Assembly: GCF_001642805.2 (NCBI RefSeq)
Contig: NZ_CP016948.1
Location: 4,650,001 to 4,714,000 of the forward strand
Length of the DNA: 64,000 nucleotides
Reading direction: 5' to 3'
DNA from: Serratia surfactantfaciens
Lineage (GTDB): Bacteria; Pseudomonadota; Gammaproteobacteria; Enterobacterales; Enterobacteriaceae
This document shows, one piece after another, positions 1 to 9,065 of the stretch. The stretch's first letter is position 1; each line of letters begins with the position of its first letter. The translations under genes and the position numbers were made by a program. The notes under the pieces are model-generated. The model was not told where the DNA came from. It ran no database searches and saw only the letters and a list, made by a program, of their open reading frames with translations.

Positions 1-581
1 TTGCGCTGATGAGCCCGGGGCCGGACTTCTTTTTCGTGTCGCAAACCGCCGCCAGCCGTTCGCGCCGTGAGGCGATGATGGGCGTGGTCGGCATTTCGCT
101 CGGCATCGTGGTGTGGGCCGGCGTGGCCTTGATGGGGCTGCACCTGATCCTGCAGAAAATGGCCTGGCTGCATCAGATCATCATGGTCGGCGGCGGGATG
201 TACCTGTGCTGGATGGGGTGGCAACTGCTGCGTTCCGCGCGGGCGCAGCAAGCGCAGCCGGCGGCGGAGGCCCAGGTGGCGTTGCCGAAGGCCGGACGCA
301 GCTTTATTCGCGGCTTCCTGACCAATCTGTCCAACCCGAAAGCGGTGATCTATTTCGGCAGCGTGTTCTCGCTGTTCGTCGGCGACAGCGTCGGTGCCGG
401 GGCGCGCTGGGGGCTGTTCCTGCTGATCGTCGCCGAGACCTTCGTCTGGTTCAGCCTGGTGGCGGTGGTGTTCGCGCTGCCGGCGATGCGCCGCGGTTAT
501 CAGCGGTTGGCCAAGTGGATCGACGGGGTGGCGGGCGTGCTGTTCACCGGCTTCGGGTTACACCTGATCTTTACCCGTTAA
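1..581 (+). CDS. rhtC: Threonine efflux protein RhtC (5' end outside window)
   Basis: Inner-membrane exporter of the LysE/RhtB family that expels threonine and related amino acids. The first complete codon is at base 3 and about 14 residues are missing at the window edge. The remaining 192 residues match the family: MSPGPDFFFVSQTA near the start, then NLSNPKAVIYFGS in the middle and several hydrophobic helices. It ends at TAA 579-581 and converges on rhtB with a shared terminator. The rhtC-rhtB-pldB-yigL order is the one known from E. coli. Identity is firm; only the start is unseen. Confidence 0.95.
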   Translation, partial: ALMSPGPDFFFVSQTAASRSRREAMMGVVGISLGIVVWAGVALMGLHLILQKMAWLHQIIMVGGGMYLCWMGWQLLRSARAQQAQPAAEAQVALPKAGRSFIRGFLTNLSNPKAVIYFGSVFSLFVGDSVGAGARWGLFLLIVAETFVWFSLVAVVFALPAMRRGYQRLAKWIDGVAGVLFTGFGLHLIFTR

Positions 582-598
582 CCGGCAGTGAAACGCCG

Positions 599-628
599 AA
601 GGCCGAGCAGCGATGCCCGGCCTTTTTT
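599..628. terminator. Shared terminator between convergent rhtC and rhtB
   Basis: Inverted repeat AAGGCCG (599-605) and CGGCCTT (618-624), followed by a T run on the plus strand and preceded by A-rich sequence that serves the other strand. It fills the 48-bp gap between the two stop codons. Confidence 0.75.
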
Positions 629-629
629 G

Positions 630-1250
630 TCAGGCTTTGCGTGCGGTCGCCAGCAGGCCGGCCACCAGAATGAACAGCGAACCGAACAGCCGGTTGAGCA
701 GCTGCATCTGGCGCGGGGTCTTCAGCCAGCCGGCGATGCGCGTCGCCAGGGTGGCGTAACCGATCATCACCAGAATATCCACTATCACGGTAGTGACGCC
801 GAGCACCAGATACTGCTCGGCCTGCGGTTGATTGGGCAGAATGAACTGCGGGAACAGCGCGGCGAGAAACACGATGCTTTTCGGGTTGGTCAGGTTGACC
901 AGCACCGCGCGGCGGAACAGACGGCGGCGCGGCATGCTGCCCGCCAGCGCATGCAGATCCAGCGCGCCGGCGGCGCGCCACTGCTGGATGCCGAGCCACA
1001 CCAGGTAGGCGGCACCCAGCCATTTCAGCAGCTCGAACGCCAGCAGCGATTGAGAAATCAGCGCGCCGAGGCCGATGCCAACCAGCACGATGTGCGCGCT
1101 CAGCCCGACCTGCAGCCCGGCGATCGACGCGGCGGCGCCGCGATAGCCGTGGCTGATGCCGGTGCTCATGGTGTTGATGGCGCCTGAGCCGGGGGACAGG
1201 CTGAGGATAAGCGTGGTCAGCAGGTAGGTTAACCACCAGTCCAAGGTCAT
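630..1250 (-). CDS. rhtB: Homoserine/homoserine lactone efflux protein RhtB
   Basis: LysE/RhtB-family inner-membrane exporter for homoserine and homoserine lactones, about six membrane helices. The start at 1250 ([21 protein letters not shown]) gives 206 residues, the length of the E. coli protein; an upstream in-frame start would add about 26 non-conserved residues. Family signatures seen are [12 protein letters not shown] near residue 20 and [18 protein letters not shown] in the second half. It is convergent with rhtC and divergent from pldB. RhtC and RhtB are paralogues placed tail to tail, as in other Enterobacterales. Confidence 0.95.
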   Translation of the reverse strand: MTLDWWLTYLLTTLILSLSPGSGAINTMSTGISHGYRGAAASIAGLQVGLSAHIVLVGIGLGALISQSLLAFELLKWLGAAYLVWLGIQQWRAAGALDLHALAGSMPRRRLFRRAVLVNLTNPKSIVFLAALFPQFILPNQPQAEQYLVLGVTTVIVDILVMIGYATLATRIAGWLKTPRQMQLLNRLFGSLFILVAGLLATARKA

Positions 1251-1397
1251 GGTTCTCGGCTCCCTGAAAGTGTCGTTTTGTGCCACAATGCGCCGAGGCG
1301 GCGCCGTTTTTTGTAAGAATTGAATCACAATACGCTAGTATGATTTCTTGTGCCAGCGGTCACATTTTCCGCCGGCCCCACAGGGAAAACGCTCTCG

Positions 1398-2441
1398 ATG
1401 ATCTCGTTCACTCTCAGCTCCGATGACTGGTTAACGCGTGAAACGCAGTTCGCCGCCTTCGCCACCGGGCCGCTGCTGGACTTCTGGCGGCAGCGCGAAG
1501 AAGGCGAGTTCAGCGGTGTGGATGGCGTGCCGATCCGCTTTGTGCGTTTTCGTTCCGCGCGGCATCAGCGGGTGGTGGTGGTCAGCCCCGGCCGCATCGA
1601 AAGCTACGTGAAATACCCTGAGGTGGCCTACGACCTGTTCCACTGCGGTTACGACGTAGTGATCGTCGATCATCGCGGGCAGGGGCGCTCCGGGCGTTTA
1701 CTGGCGGATACGCACCGCGGTCATGTGGTAAACTTCGACGACTACGTGGACGATTTCGAGCAGCTTTGGCTGCGCGAGGTCGAATCGCGCGGTTACCGGC
1801 AGCGCTTCGCGCTGGCGCATTCGATGGGCGGCGCGATCCTGGCGCGGTTCCTGCAGCGTCGGCCGCAGGCGTTCGACGCGGCGGCGTTTTGCGCGCCGAT
1901 GTTCGGCATTCAGTTGCCGATGCCGGGCTGGCTCGCCGACCGCATTCTCGACTGGGCGGAGGCGCACCCGGCGATCCGCGACTATTACGCGGTGGGCACC
2001 GGCCAGTGGCGTCCGCTGCCCTATGTGGTCAACGTGTTGACCCACAGCCGCGAGCGCTACCGGCGCAGCCTGCGCTATTACGCCGATTACCCCGAGCTGC
2101 AGGTGGGCGGGCCGACCTACCATTGGGTGCGGGAGAGCATTCGTGCCGGCCGGCAGATTATCGCGCAGGCCGGGGAGATAACAACGCCGTTGTTGCTTTT
2201 GCAAGCCGGTGAGGAACGGGTAGTCGACAACCGTTCGCACCAGGCTTTTTGTCAGGCTCTGTCAGACGCGGGGCGCCCTTGCGAAGGGGAGCTCCCGTTG
2301 GTTATCAACGGCGCACGCCATGAGATCCTGTTCGAGCGGGACGCGATGCGCGCCGAAGCACTGAACGCAATTCTGCGCTTCTTTGCTCAACACTTAGGCG
2401 GTGCGCTGCCGCCGACAACTCCATCAGAGGTTAGAACATAA
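1398..2441 (+). CDS. pldB: Lysophospholipase L2 PldB
   Basis: Alpha/beta hydrolase that removes the acyl chain of lysophospholipids at the inner membrane. The start at 1398 (MISFTLSSDDW) gives 347 residues against about 340 in E. coli; an in-frame ATG at 1350 would add 16 unconserved residues. Conserved blocks are RVVVVSPGRIESYVKYPE, DHRGQGRSGR and the nucleophile elbow LAHSMGGA, whose serine is catalytic, with a histidine near the end (NGARHEI). No signal peptide is seen. yigL starts 4 bp after the stop, so the two are probably co-transcribed. Confidence 0.93.
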   Translation: MISFTLSSDDWLTRETQFAAFATGPLLDFWRQREEGEFSGVDGVPIRFVRFRSARHQRVVVVSPGRIESYVKYPEVAYDLFHCGYDVVIVDHRGQGRSGRLLADTHRGHVVNFDDYVDDFEQLWLREVESRGYRQRFALAHSMGGAILARFLQRRPQAFDAAAFCAPMFGIQLPMPGWLADRILDWAEAHPAIRDYYAVGTGQWRPLPYVVNVLTHSRERYRRSLRYYADYPELQVGGPTYHWVRESIRAGRQIIAQAGEITTPLLLLQAGEERVVDNRSHQAFCQALSDAGRPCEGELPLVINGARHEILFERDAMRAEALNAILRFFAQHLGGALPPTTPSEVRT

Positions 2442-2445
2442 CGCT

Positions 2446-3243
2446 ATGTATCACGTCGTCGCTTCCGATTTAGATGGCACGCTGCTGTCTCCCGACCATA
2501 CCCTGTCGCCGTACGCCAAAGAAACGCTGAAGTTGCTGACCCAGCGCGGCGTGCATTTCGTGTTCGCCACCGGCCGCCACCATATCGACGTGGCGCAGAT
2601 CCGCGACAGCCTGGAGATCAGCGCCTTTATGATCACCTCCAACGGCGCGCGGGTGCACAATACCGCCGGCGAGCTGATCTTCAGCCATAACCTGGATGGG
2701 GATATCGCCCGCGATCTGTACGGCATGCTGCACGACGATCCGGAGATCACCACCAACGTCTACCGTAACGATGACTGGTTCATCAACCGCGAGAGCCCGG
2801 AGCAGGAAGAGTTCTTCCAGGAATCTGTGTTCAAATATCAACTGTTCGAGCCGGGCCTGCTGGAAACCGACGGCGTCTGCAAGGTTTACTTCACCTGTGA
2901 AGACCATGAGCGGTTGCTGCAGGTGGAAGACGCCATCAACGCGCGCTGGGGCGATCGGGTCAACGTCAGCTTCTCGTTCCCGACCTGCCTGGAAGTGATG
3001 GCGGGCGGCGTGTCGAAAGGGCATGCGCTGGAAGAAGTGGCCAAGATCATCGGCTATACGCTGCAAGAGTGCATCGCCTTCGGCGACGGCATGAACGATC
3101 TGGAGATGCTGTCGATGGCCGGCAAGGGCTGCATCATGCGCGACGCGCATCAGCGCCTGAAGGATATGCTGCCGGAGCTGGAGGTGATCGGCTCCAACGT
3201 CGACAACGCGGTGCCGCACTACCTGCGTAAAATGTTCCTCTGA
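2446..3243 (+). CDS. yigL: HAD-superfamily phosphatase YigL (pyridoxal phosphate/sugar phosphatase)
   Basis: Cytosolic Cof-type (class IIB cap) HAD phosphatase; E. coli YigL dephosphorylates pyridoxal 5'-phosphate and sugar phosphates. HAD motif I is VASDLDGTLLS at residues 6-16, motif II lies in MITSNGA, and motif IV is AFGDGMNDLEM near residue 213. The start at 2446 follows AGAGG and gives 265 residues, close to E. coli. It lies 4 bp behind pldB and ends in a strong hairpin shared with glpQ. In E. coli the next gene is yigM; here yigM is about 41 kb away. Confidence 0.94.
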   Translation: MYHVVASDLDGTLLSPDHTLSPYAKETLKLLTQRGVHFVFATGRHHIDVAQIRDSLEISAFMITSNGARVHNTAGELIFSHNLDGDIARDLYGMLHDDPEITTNVYRNDDWFINRESPEQEEFFQESVFKYQLFEPGLLETDGVCKVYFTCEDHERLLQVEDAINARWGDRVNVSFSFPTCLEVMAGGVSKGHALEEVAKIIGYTLQECIAFGDGMNDLEMLSMAGKGCIMRDAHQRLKDMLPELEVIGSNVDNAVPHYLRKMFL

Positions 3244-3249
3244 AATAAC

Positions 3250-3275
3250 AAGGGCGCCTTGCGGCGCCCTTGGCA
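3250..3275. terminator. Bidirectional terminator between yigL and glpQ
   Basis: Perfect 9-bp stem AAGGGCGCC (3250-3258) and GGCGCCCTT (3263-3271) with loop TTGC, between two convergent genes only 32 bp apart. Confidence 0.8.
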
Positions 3276-4355
3276 TTATTTGTGCTGGCCCTGCTTCTGC
3301 AGGAACTGCACGCCCTTGTCCGGGAAGTCGGTGAACACGCCGTCAACGCCGGCCTGGTTGTAAATCACGTCATACAGCTGATTCACGTCGGTCACGTACT
3401 TCGGCAGCGCATCGGCGCGAATGGTGAACGGATGCACCGCCAGCTTGCTGGCGTGCGCTTCTTTCACCATGTCGGTCAGCACGATGTGGCCCGGCTTGGA
3501 TTTATCCGCTACCACCAGCATATGGTAGTCCGGCCCGATGCCGTCGGCATACTGCGCGATTTTCTTCATCGCGCCCGGCTTGAACATCCAGTCGTAGTCG
3601 TATTCCACCCACTTGCCGTCGGCTTTCTGCTCGTAGGTTTCCTGCCAGTCGTTATAGGCGATCAGCTGCACCAGCTTCAGATCCATGCCCAGCTTCGGCT
3701 CCAGCTCGTTCTTGATGCGCTTGAGCTCGTTGGCGTCGAAGCACTGCAGGTAGACGTTGTCGTTCTTGCCGGTGTAGCCGTACTGCTTGAGCACCGCCAG
3801 TACTTTGCTGGAGATGTCTTTGCCTTCCTGCTTATGGAACCACGGTGCCTTGATTTCAGGGTAGATGCCGATGTTTTTGCCGGTCGAGTGGTTCAGACCC
3901 TGCACGAACTCGATCTCTTCCTGGAAGGTGTGTACGCGGAAGTCGGATTTGCCCATCGGGAAGCGGCCAGGGTAGCCCTGCACCTTCTTGCCGTTTTCGA
4001 TTTCAAAACCTTCGGTGAACTTCAGCGATTTGATCTCCGCCAGCGTAAAGTCGATGGCGTAGTAGCGGCCGTCTTTACGCGCGCGATCCGGGAAGCGTTC
4101 GGCGACGTCGGTGACGCGATCGAGGTAGTGGTCGTGCAGCACCACCAGCTCGTTGTCTTTGGTCATCACCAGGTCTTGCTCGAGGTAATCGGCGCCCTGC
4201 GCATAGGCCATCGCCTTCGCCGGCAGGGTGTGTTCCGGCAGGTAGCCGCTGGCGCCGCGGTGGGCGATCACCACTTTGTCCGCCGCCTGCGCGGCGCTGA
4301 CCATTGAGGTGGCGAGAATGATCCCTGTCAGCAGGGCTTTGACTTGAGTCCGCAT
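3276..4355 (-). CDS. glpQ: Periplasmic glycerophosphodiester phosphodiesterase GlpQ
   Basis: Hydrolyses glycerophosphodiesters (deacylated phospholipids) in the periplasm to glycerol-3-phosphate and an alcohol. The 359-residue product starts with a Sec signal peptide ending near residue 24 (VSAAQA). The GDPD catalytic signature follows at once: VVIAHRGASGYLPEHT, then YLEQDLVMTKDNELVVLHDH with the metal-binding acidic residues. It lies downstream of glpT on the same strand, 82 bp apart, with a hairpin between them. The released glycerol-3-phosphate would be taken up by GlpT and oxidised by GlpABC encoded next door. A second, cytosolic GDPD (ugpQ) lies at 42281. Confidence 0.96.
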   Translation of the reverse strand: MRTQVKALLTGIILATSMVSAAQAADKVVIAHRGASGYLPEHTLPAKAMAYAQGADYLEQDLVMTKDNELVVLHDHYLDRVTDVAERFPDRARKDGRYYAIDFTLAEIKSLKFTEGFEIENGKKVQGYPGRFPMGKSDFRVHTFQEEIEFVQGLNHSTGKNIGIYPEIKAPWFHKQEGKDISSKVLAVLKQYGYTGKNDNVYLQCFDANELKRIKNELEPKLGMDLKLVQLIAYNDWQETYEQKADGKWVEYDYDWMFKPGAMKKIAQYADGIGPDYHMLVVADKSKPGHIVLTDMVKEAHASKLAVHPFTIRADALPKYVTDVNQLYDVIYNQAGVDGVFTDFPDKGVQFLQKQGQHK

Positions 4356-4391
4356 TCCGTTTTCTCCGTGTTGTTGGGGGCAGGGTAGTAA

Positions 4392-4412
4392 AAAGGCCGC
4401 AGGGCGGCCTTT
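4392..4412. terminator. Intercistronic hairpin between glpT and glpQ
   Basis: Perfect 9-bp stem AAAGGCCGC (4392-4400) and GCGGCCTTT (4404-4412), loop AGG. On the minus strand a short T run follows, so it could partly terminate glpT transcripts or protect their 3' ends and lower glpQ expression. Confidence 0.6.
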
Positions 4413-4437
4413 AAATCATGCAAAAGTCGTGTGACGG

Positions 4438-5793
4438 TTAGCCGCGCTTGCCGGCAGCGATTTCCGCGTGGTGTTTCTTCTCGTTCAGCATGGTCAGCAG
4501 CAGCAGGATAACCGCCAGCACGCCGCCGCCGATCATCACCATAAAGCCGCCGTCCCAACCGAAGAAGTCCACGGTGTAACCGACGATGGCGCTGGCCGCA
4601 ACCGAGCCGCCCAGGTAGCCGAACAGGCCGGTGAAGCCTGCGGCGGTGCCGGCGGCTTTCTTCGGCGCCAGCTCCAGCGCATGCAGGCCGATCAGCATGA
4701 CCGGGCCGTAGATCAGGAAGCCGATGACCAGCATACAGATCATGTCCACGGTCGGGTTGCCGGCCGGGTTCATCCAGAACACCACGGTGGCGATGGTCAC
4801 CAGCGTCATGAAGAACACGCCGGTGGCGCCGCGGTTGCCTTTGAACACCTTGTCCGACATCCAGCCGCACAGCAGAGTGCCCGGAATACCGGCGTACTCA
4901 TACAGGAAGTAGGCCCAGGAAGACTTGTCCAGCGCGAAGTGCTTCACTTCTTTCAGGTAGGTCGGCGACCAGTCCAGAATGCCGTAACGCAGCAGGTAGA
5001 CGAACACGTTGGCGACCGCGATGTACCACAGCAGCTTGTTCGGCAGGATGTACTGCATGAAGATCTGCTTGGCGGTCAGCTCTTCTTCGTCTTTTTCGCT
5101 GTAGTCGTCCGGATAGTCGTTTTTGTACTCTTCAATCGGCGGCAGGCCGCAGGATTGCGGGGTGTCGCGCATCAGGGCGAAGGCGATCAGGGCCACCAGG
5201 ATGGCGCCGAAGGCCGGCATGTACAGCGCCGCGTGCCAGTCGTTGAACCAGGCCATACCCAGCAGGAACAGCAGCGGCGGCAGGCCGCCACCCACGTTGT
5301 GGGCGCAGTTCCAGATGGAAACGATGCCGCCGCGTTCTTTCTGCGACCACCAGTGCACCATGGTGCGGCCGCACGGCGGCCAACCCATGCCCTGGAACCA
5401 GCCGCACAGGAACAGCAGGACGAACATGATGGCGATGCTGGAGGTTGCCCACGGCACGAAGCCCATGAACAGCATTACCGCCGCCGCCAGGATCAGGCCG
5501 GCTGGCAAGAATACCCGCGGGTTGGATCGGTCGGAGACCGAGCCCATGATGAATTTGGAGAAGCCGTAGGCGATGGAGATGCCCGACAGCGCGAAGCCGA
5601 GGTCACCGCGGCTGAAGCCTTGTTCGATCAGGTAAGGCATGGCCAGGGTGAAGTTCTTACGCACCAGATAGTAAGCGGCGTAACCGAAGAAGATCCCCAG
5701 GAAAATTTGCCAGCGCAGCTTACGGTAGAGCGGGTCTACCTTATCGCTCGGCACACGGGCGATGTGTGCGGCCGGCTTAAAAATACTCAACAT
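4438..5793 (-). CDS. glpT: Glycerol-3-phosphate:phosphate antiporter GlpT
   Basis: Inner-membrane transporter of the major facilitator superfamily (organophosphate:Pi antiporter family) that imports glycerol-3-phosphate in exchange for phosphate; the E. coli protein is also the entry route of fosfomycin. The 451-residue product has twelve hydrophobic helices, the loop motif [14 protein letters not shown] and the cytoplasmic N-terminus rich in basic residues. The start at 5793 is preceded on the minus strand by GGAGG. It heads the glpTQ transcription unit, divergent from glpABC across a 364-bp control region. Confidence 0.97.
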   Translation of the reverse strand: MLSIFKPAAHIARVPSDKVDPLYRKLRWQIFLGIFFGYAAYYLVRKNFTLAMPYLIEQGFSRGDLGFALSGISIAYGFSKFIMGSVSDRSNPRVFLPAGLILAAAVMLFMGFVPWATSSIAIMFVLLFLCGWFQGMGWPPCGRTMVHWWSQKERGGIVSIWNCAHNVGGGLPPLLFLLGMAWFNDWHAALYMPAFGAILVALIAFALMRDTPQSCGLPPIEEYKNDYPDDYSEKDEEELTAKQIFMQYILPNKLLWYIAVANVFVYLLRYGILDWSPTYLKEVKHFALDKSSWAYFLYEYAGIPGTLLCGWMSDKVFKGNRGATGVFFMTLVTIATVVFWMNPAGNPTVDMICMLVIGFLIYGPVMLIGLHALELAPKKAAGTAAGFTGLFGYLGGSVAASAIVGYTVDFFGWDGGFMVMIGGGVLAVILLLLTMLNEKKHHAEIAAGKRG

Positions 5794-5884
5794 GAGCGCC
5801 TCCGATGGCTTTATCTGTTATCACATCAATATGACCTTTTACGTTCATTTGATGATTGAGCGGATATCGAATGTGGTGTTTTTG

Positions 5885-5900
5885 TGTTCCATAACGAGCG
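5885..5900. promoter_or_regulatory. Candidate GlpR operator
   Basis: TGTTCCATAACGAGCG agrees at 13 of 16 positions with the idealised palindrome TGTTCGATAACGAACA that I recall for GlpR operators. It lies about 90 bp upstream of the glpT start. The consensus is from memory and the call is tentative. Confidence 0.4.
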
Positions 5901-6022
5901 CCATTGTCATCAAATACGCCTGGTGTCGCTGTGACGAATGGCGCAATTGTTACACTTTCATGAAACCACGGCGGATTTTGAGCGATTCGTTAACGTTATG
6001 AAATAGAAAAACGTCCAAAAAT

Positions 6023-6038
6023 CGTGATTATGATCACA
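6023..6038. promoter_or_regulatory. Candidate CRP-cAMP binding site
   Basis: CGTGA-TTATGA-TCACA fits the CRP consensus TGTGA-N6-TCACA with one mismatch. It lies 120 bp upstream of glpA and 230 bp upstream of glpT, so it could serve either promoter. Catabolite control of both glp units is established in E. coli. Confidence 0.6.
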
Positions 6039-6157
6039 TTGATGGTTTTTTGTGGACATTTTTATTTCGTTTCATGTTCGTTCTTGTTCCTTATCAAACA
6101 AAGACCCTAATAACCGTGGCTCAATAGGCTCATAACTACCGATCCTGAGGGAGCGAA

Positions 6158-7807
6158 ATGAGCAGCTATTTTGACGGCGGCGAAACGGATGTGATCATCA
6201 TCGGCGGCGGCGCCACCGGCGCAGGCATTGCCCGCGATTGTGCGCGGCGCGGCTTGCGCTGCATTTTGCTGGAGCGTCATGACATCGCCACCGGCGCCAC
6301 CGGCCGCAACCACGGCTTGCTGCACAGCGGCGCGCGCTATGCGGTGACTGACGGCGAGTCGGCGCGCGAGTGCATCGAAGAGAACCGCATCCTGAAACGC
6401 ATCGCGCATCACTGTATCGAGCGCACCGATGGGCTGTTCATCACCCTGCCGCAGGACTCGCTGGAGTATCAGCAACAGTTTATCGCCGCCTGTCGCCAGG
6501 CCGACATCGACGCCGAAGCGATCGACCCGCAGCTGGCGCTGCGGCTGGAGCCGGCGGCTAACCCCGCGCTGATCGGCGCGGTGCGCGTGCCGGACGGCAC
6601 CGTCGATCCCTTCCGGCTGAGCGCCGCCAACATGTTGGACGCGCGCGAACACGGCGCGCAGATCCTGACCTACCACCAGGTGGTGGGATTGTTGCGCAGC
6701 GGCGAACGGGTGACGGGCGTGCGCGTTTACGACCATCAGAGTCAGCGGCGCTATGAGCTGCACGCGCCGGTGGTGGTCAATGCCGCCGGCATCTGGGGCC
6801 AGCAGATCGCCGAATACGCCGATTTGCGCATCCGCATGTTCCCGGCCAAGGGGGCGCTGCTGATCCTCGGCCATCGCATCAACAACATGGTGATCAACCG
6901 CTGCCGCAAACCGGCGGACGCCGACATCCTGGTGCCGGGCGACACCATCTCGCTGATCGGCACCACCTCGACCCATATCGACTACGACCAAATTGACAAC
7001 ATGCTGGTGACCCCGCAGGAGGTGGACATTCTGATCCGCGAAGGGGCGCTGCTGGCGCCCACTCTGGCGCAGACCCGCATTTTGCGCGCCTACGCCGGGG
7101 TGCGGCCGCTGGTGGCCAGCGACGACGATCCCAGCGGGCGCAACGTCAGCCGCGGCATCGTGCTGCTCGATCACGCCGCCCGCGACGGGCTGGAAGGGTT
7201 CATCACCATCACCGGCGGCAAGCTGATGACCTACCGCCTGATGGCGGAGTGGGCCACCGACAAGGTGTGCGAAAAGCTCGGGGTAAACAGCCCGTGCACC
7301 ACTGCGCAGGACGCGTTGCCGGGATCCCGTCAGTCGGCGGAGGAAACGGTGCGCCGCGTAGTTTCTCTGCCCGCCAGCATTCGCGGTTCGGCGATTTACC
7401 GGCACGGCGATCGCGCCAGCCAGGTGCCGGCGGCCGATCGGCTCGACACCAGCCTGGTGTGCGAATGCGAGGCGGTGACCGCCGGGGAGGTGCGCTATGC
7501 GGTCAATTCGCTGACCGTCAATAACCTGGTGGATCTGCGCCGCCGCACCCGCGTCGGCATGGGCACCTGCCAGGGGGAACTCTGCGCCTGTCGCGCCGCC
7601 GGGCTGTTGACGCGCTTTAACGTCAGCACGCCGCAGCAGTCCATCGCGCAGCTGTCGCAGTTCCTCAACGAACGATGGAAAGGTGTTCGGCCGATCGCCT
7701 GGGGCGATGCGCTGCGCGAGAGCGAATTTACCAGCTGGGTTTATCAAGGGTTATGCGGGCTTGAGGCCCAGGCCGACAAGGGGCAGGAGGCGGATGATGC
7801 GATTTGA
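6158..7807 (+). CDS. glpA: Anaerobic glycerol-3-phosphate dehydrogenase subunit A
   Basis: FAD-containing catalytic subunit of the GlpABC complex, which oxidises glycerol-3-phosphate to dihydroxyacetone phosphate and passes electrons to menaquinone in anaerobic growth. The 549 residues show the FAD dinucleotide fold DVIIIGGGATGAGIARDC at about residues 9-26, the DAO-domain body, and a C-terminal BFD-like [2Fe-2S] domain with cysteines in LVCECEAVTAGEV and MGTCQGELCACR. The start at 6158 follows TGAGGGAG. glpB overlaps the last 11 bases, so translation is probably coupled. Confidence 0.97.
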   Translation: MSSYFDGGETDVIIIGGGATGAGIARDCARRGLRCILLERHDIATGATGRNHGLLHSGARYAVTDGESARECIEENRILKRIAHHCIERTDGLFITLPQDSLEYQQQFIAACRQADIDAEAIDPQLALRLEPAANPALIGAVRVPDGTVDPFRLSAANMLDAREHGAQILTYHQVVGLLRSGERVTGVRVYDHQSQRRYELHAPVVVNAAGIWGQQIAEYADLRIRMFPAKGALLILGHRINNMVINRCRKPADADILVPGDTISLIGTTSTHIDYDQIDNMLVTPQEVDILIREGALLAPTLAQTRILRAYAGVRPLVASDDDPSGRNVSRGIVLLDHAARDGLEGFITITGGKLMTYRLMAEWATDKVCEKLGVNSPCTTAQDALPGSRQSAEETVRRVVSLPASIRGSAIYRHGDRASQVPAADRLDTSLVCECEAVTAGEVRYAVNSLTVNNLVDLRRRTRVGMGTCQGELCACRAAGLLTRFNVSTPQQSIAQLSQFLNERWKGVRPIAWGDALRESEFTSWVYQGLCGLEAQADKGQEADDAI

Positions 7808-9065
7808 CGTAGTGGTGATTGGCGGCGGCCTGGCGGGCCTGAGCTGCGCCATTGCCGTGGCCGAGCAGGGCAAGCGCTGCGCGGTGGTCAGTTCTGGCCA
7901 GAGCGCGCTCTACTTCTCCTCCGGTTCGCTCGACCTGTTGGCGAGATTGCCGGACGGCACACCGGTCGAGATGCCGTTGGCGGCGTTGCCGCAGCTGGCG
8001 CAGCAGGCGCCGCAGCATCCGTATTCTCTGATTGGCCCCGGCCGGGTGGCGGCGCTGTCCGCCGCCGCGCAACGGCTGCTGGAACGCTGCGGGCTGAACC
8101 TGCAGGGTGAGGGGACCAAAAACCATCTGCGCATTACGCCGCTCGGCACGCGCCGCGCCACCTGGCTCAGCTCGCAGGCGATCCCGACGCTGCCGCTGAC
8201 CGGCCAGTTGCCCTGGCGGCGCATCGCGGTGATCGGCATCGAAGGGTTCCTCGACTTCCAGCCGCAGATGGCTGCCGACTCCTTAAGCCGGGAGCTCGGC
8301 GTGCAGACGGACGTAGCCTATCTGCACGTGCCGGCGCTGGACCGATTGCGCAATAACCCCAGTGAGTTCCGCGCGGTGAACATCGCCCGGGTACTGGATT
8401 TGATGGAAAGCCTGCCGCCGATGGCCGAAGAGCTGCGGCGGCTGGCGGGTGAGGCCGAGGCGCTCTTCCTGCCGGCCTGTCTGGGCCTGGAGGACGATGC
8501 GTCGCTGGCGGTGCTGCAGGATGCGGTCGGCAAGCCGATCCGACTGCTGCCGACGTTGCCGCCTTCGGTGCCCGGCATGCGCTTGCATCAGGCGCTGCGG
8601 CGGCGTCTCCAGCAGCTGGGTGGCGTTTTCATGCCGGGTGACAGCGTAGTGCGCGCCGAGTGCGAAGCCGGCTGCGTCACCGGCCTGTACACCCGCAACC
8701 ATGGCGATATTCCGCTGCGGGCGCAGCAGGTGGTGCTGGCCAGCGGCAGCTTCTTCAGCAACGGGTTGGTAGCGGAGTTCGACCGGGTGCGTGAGCCTAT
8801 CTTCGGGCTGGACGTGCACAGCCGCGCGGATCGTGCCGACTGGAGCCAACGCGAACTGTTCGCGCCGCAGCCTTATCTGCAGTTCGGCGTGCGCACCGAC
8901 GGCAGGCTGCGGGCGATGAAACAGGGGATGCCGTTCGACAATCTGTATGCCATCGGCGCGGTCGCCGGCGGTTACGATCCGCTGCAGCAGGGCTGCGGCG
9001 CCGGCGTGTCATTGATCGGGGCGCTGCACGTCGCGCAGCAGATCGCCGCGGAGGAGAACGCATGA
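7797..9065 (+). CDS. glpB: Anaerobic glycerol-3-phosphate dehydrogenase subunit B
   Basis: Second subunit of GlpABC, a flavoprotein-like protein that links the catalytic subunit to the iron-sulfur subunit at the membrane. The start at 7797 (MRFDVVVIGGGLAGLSCA) matches the E. coli N-terminus and gives 422 residues (419 in E. coli); an ATG directly before it at 7794 is equally possible, both behind AGGAGG. The N-terminal Rossmann motif is clear, followed by SGQSALYFSSGSLDLL. It overlaps glpA by 11 bp and glpC by 4 bp (ATGA). Confidence 0.95.
   Translation: MRFDVVVIGGGLAGLSCAIAVAEQGKRCAVVSSGQSALYFSSGSLDLLARLPDGTPVEMPLAALPQLAQQAPQHPYSLIGPGRVAALSAAAQRLLERCGLNLQGEGTKNHLRITPLGTRRATWLSSQAIPTLPLTGQLPWRRIAVIGIEGFLDFQPQMAADSLSRELGVQTDVAYLHVPALDRLRNNPSEFRAVNIARVLDLMESLPPMAEELRRLAGEAEALFLPACLGLEDDASLAVLQDAVGKPIRLLPTLPPSVPGMRLHQALRRRLQQLGGVFMPGDSVVRAECEAGCVTGLYTRNHGDIPLRAQQVVLASGSFFSNGLVAEFDRVREPIFGLDVHSRADRADWSQRELFAPQPYLQFGVRTDGRLRAMKQGMPFDNLYAIGAVAGGYDPLQQGCGAGVSLIGALHVAQQIAAEENA

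Larger units (their letters stand above)
5794..6157. promoter_or_regulatory. Divergent control region glpTQ / glpABC
   Basis: A 364-bp AT-rich gap between divergent starts, with no plausible gene. It contains a good CRP-type site and at least one GlpR-like palindrome (separate entries). Repeated TGTTCG/TGTTCC half-sites also occur around 6073-6090. The ribosome site for glpA is TGAGGGAG at 6146-6153. In E. coli the corresponding region is repressed by GlpR, activated by CRP and, for glpABC, responsive to FNR; no clear FNR site was seen here. Confidence 0.75.

Noticed and set aside
4468..5859. Long plus-strand reading opposite glpT
   Set aside because: Antisense shadow of glpT in a GC-rich genome; composition is His/Gln/Arg-rich and no start context is present.
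6107..7747. 546-residue minus-strand reading opposite glpA
   Set aside because: Antisense shadow of the well-supported glpA gene.
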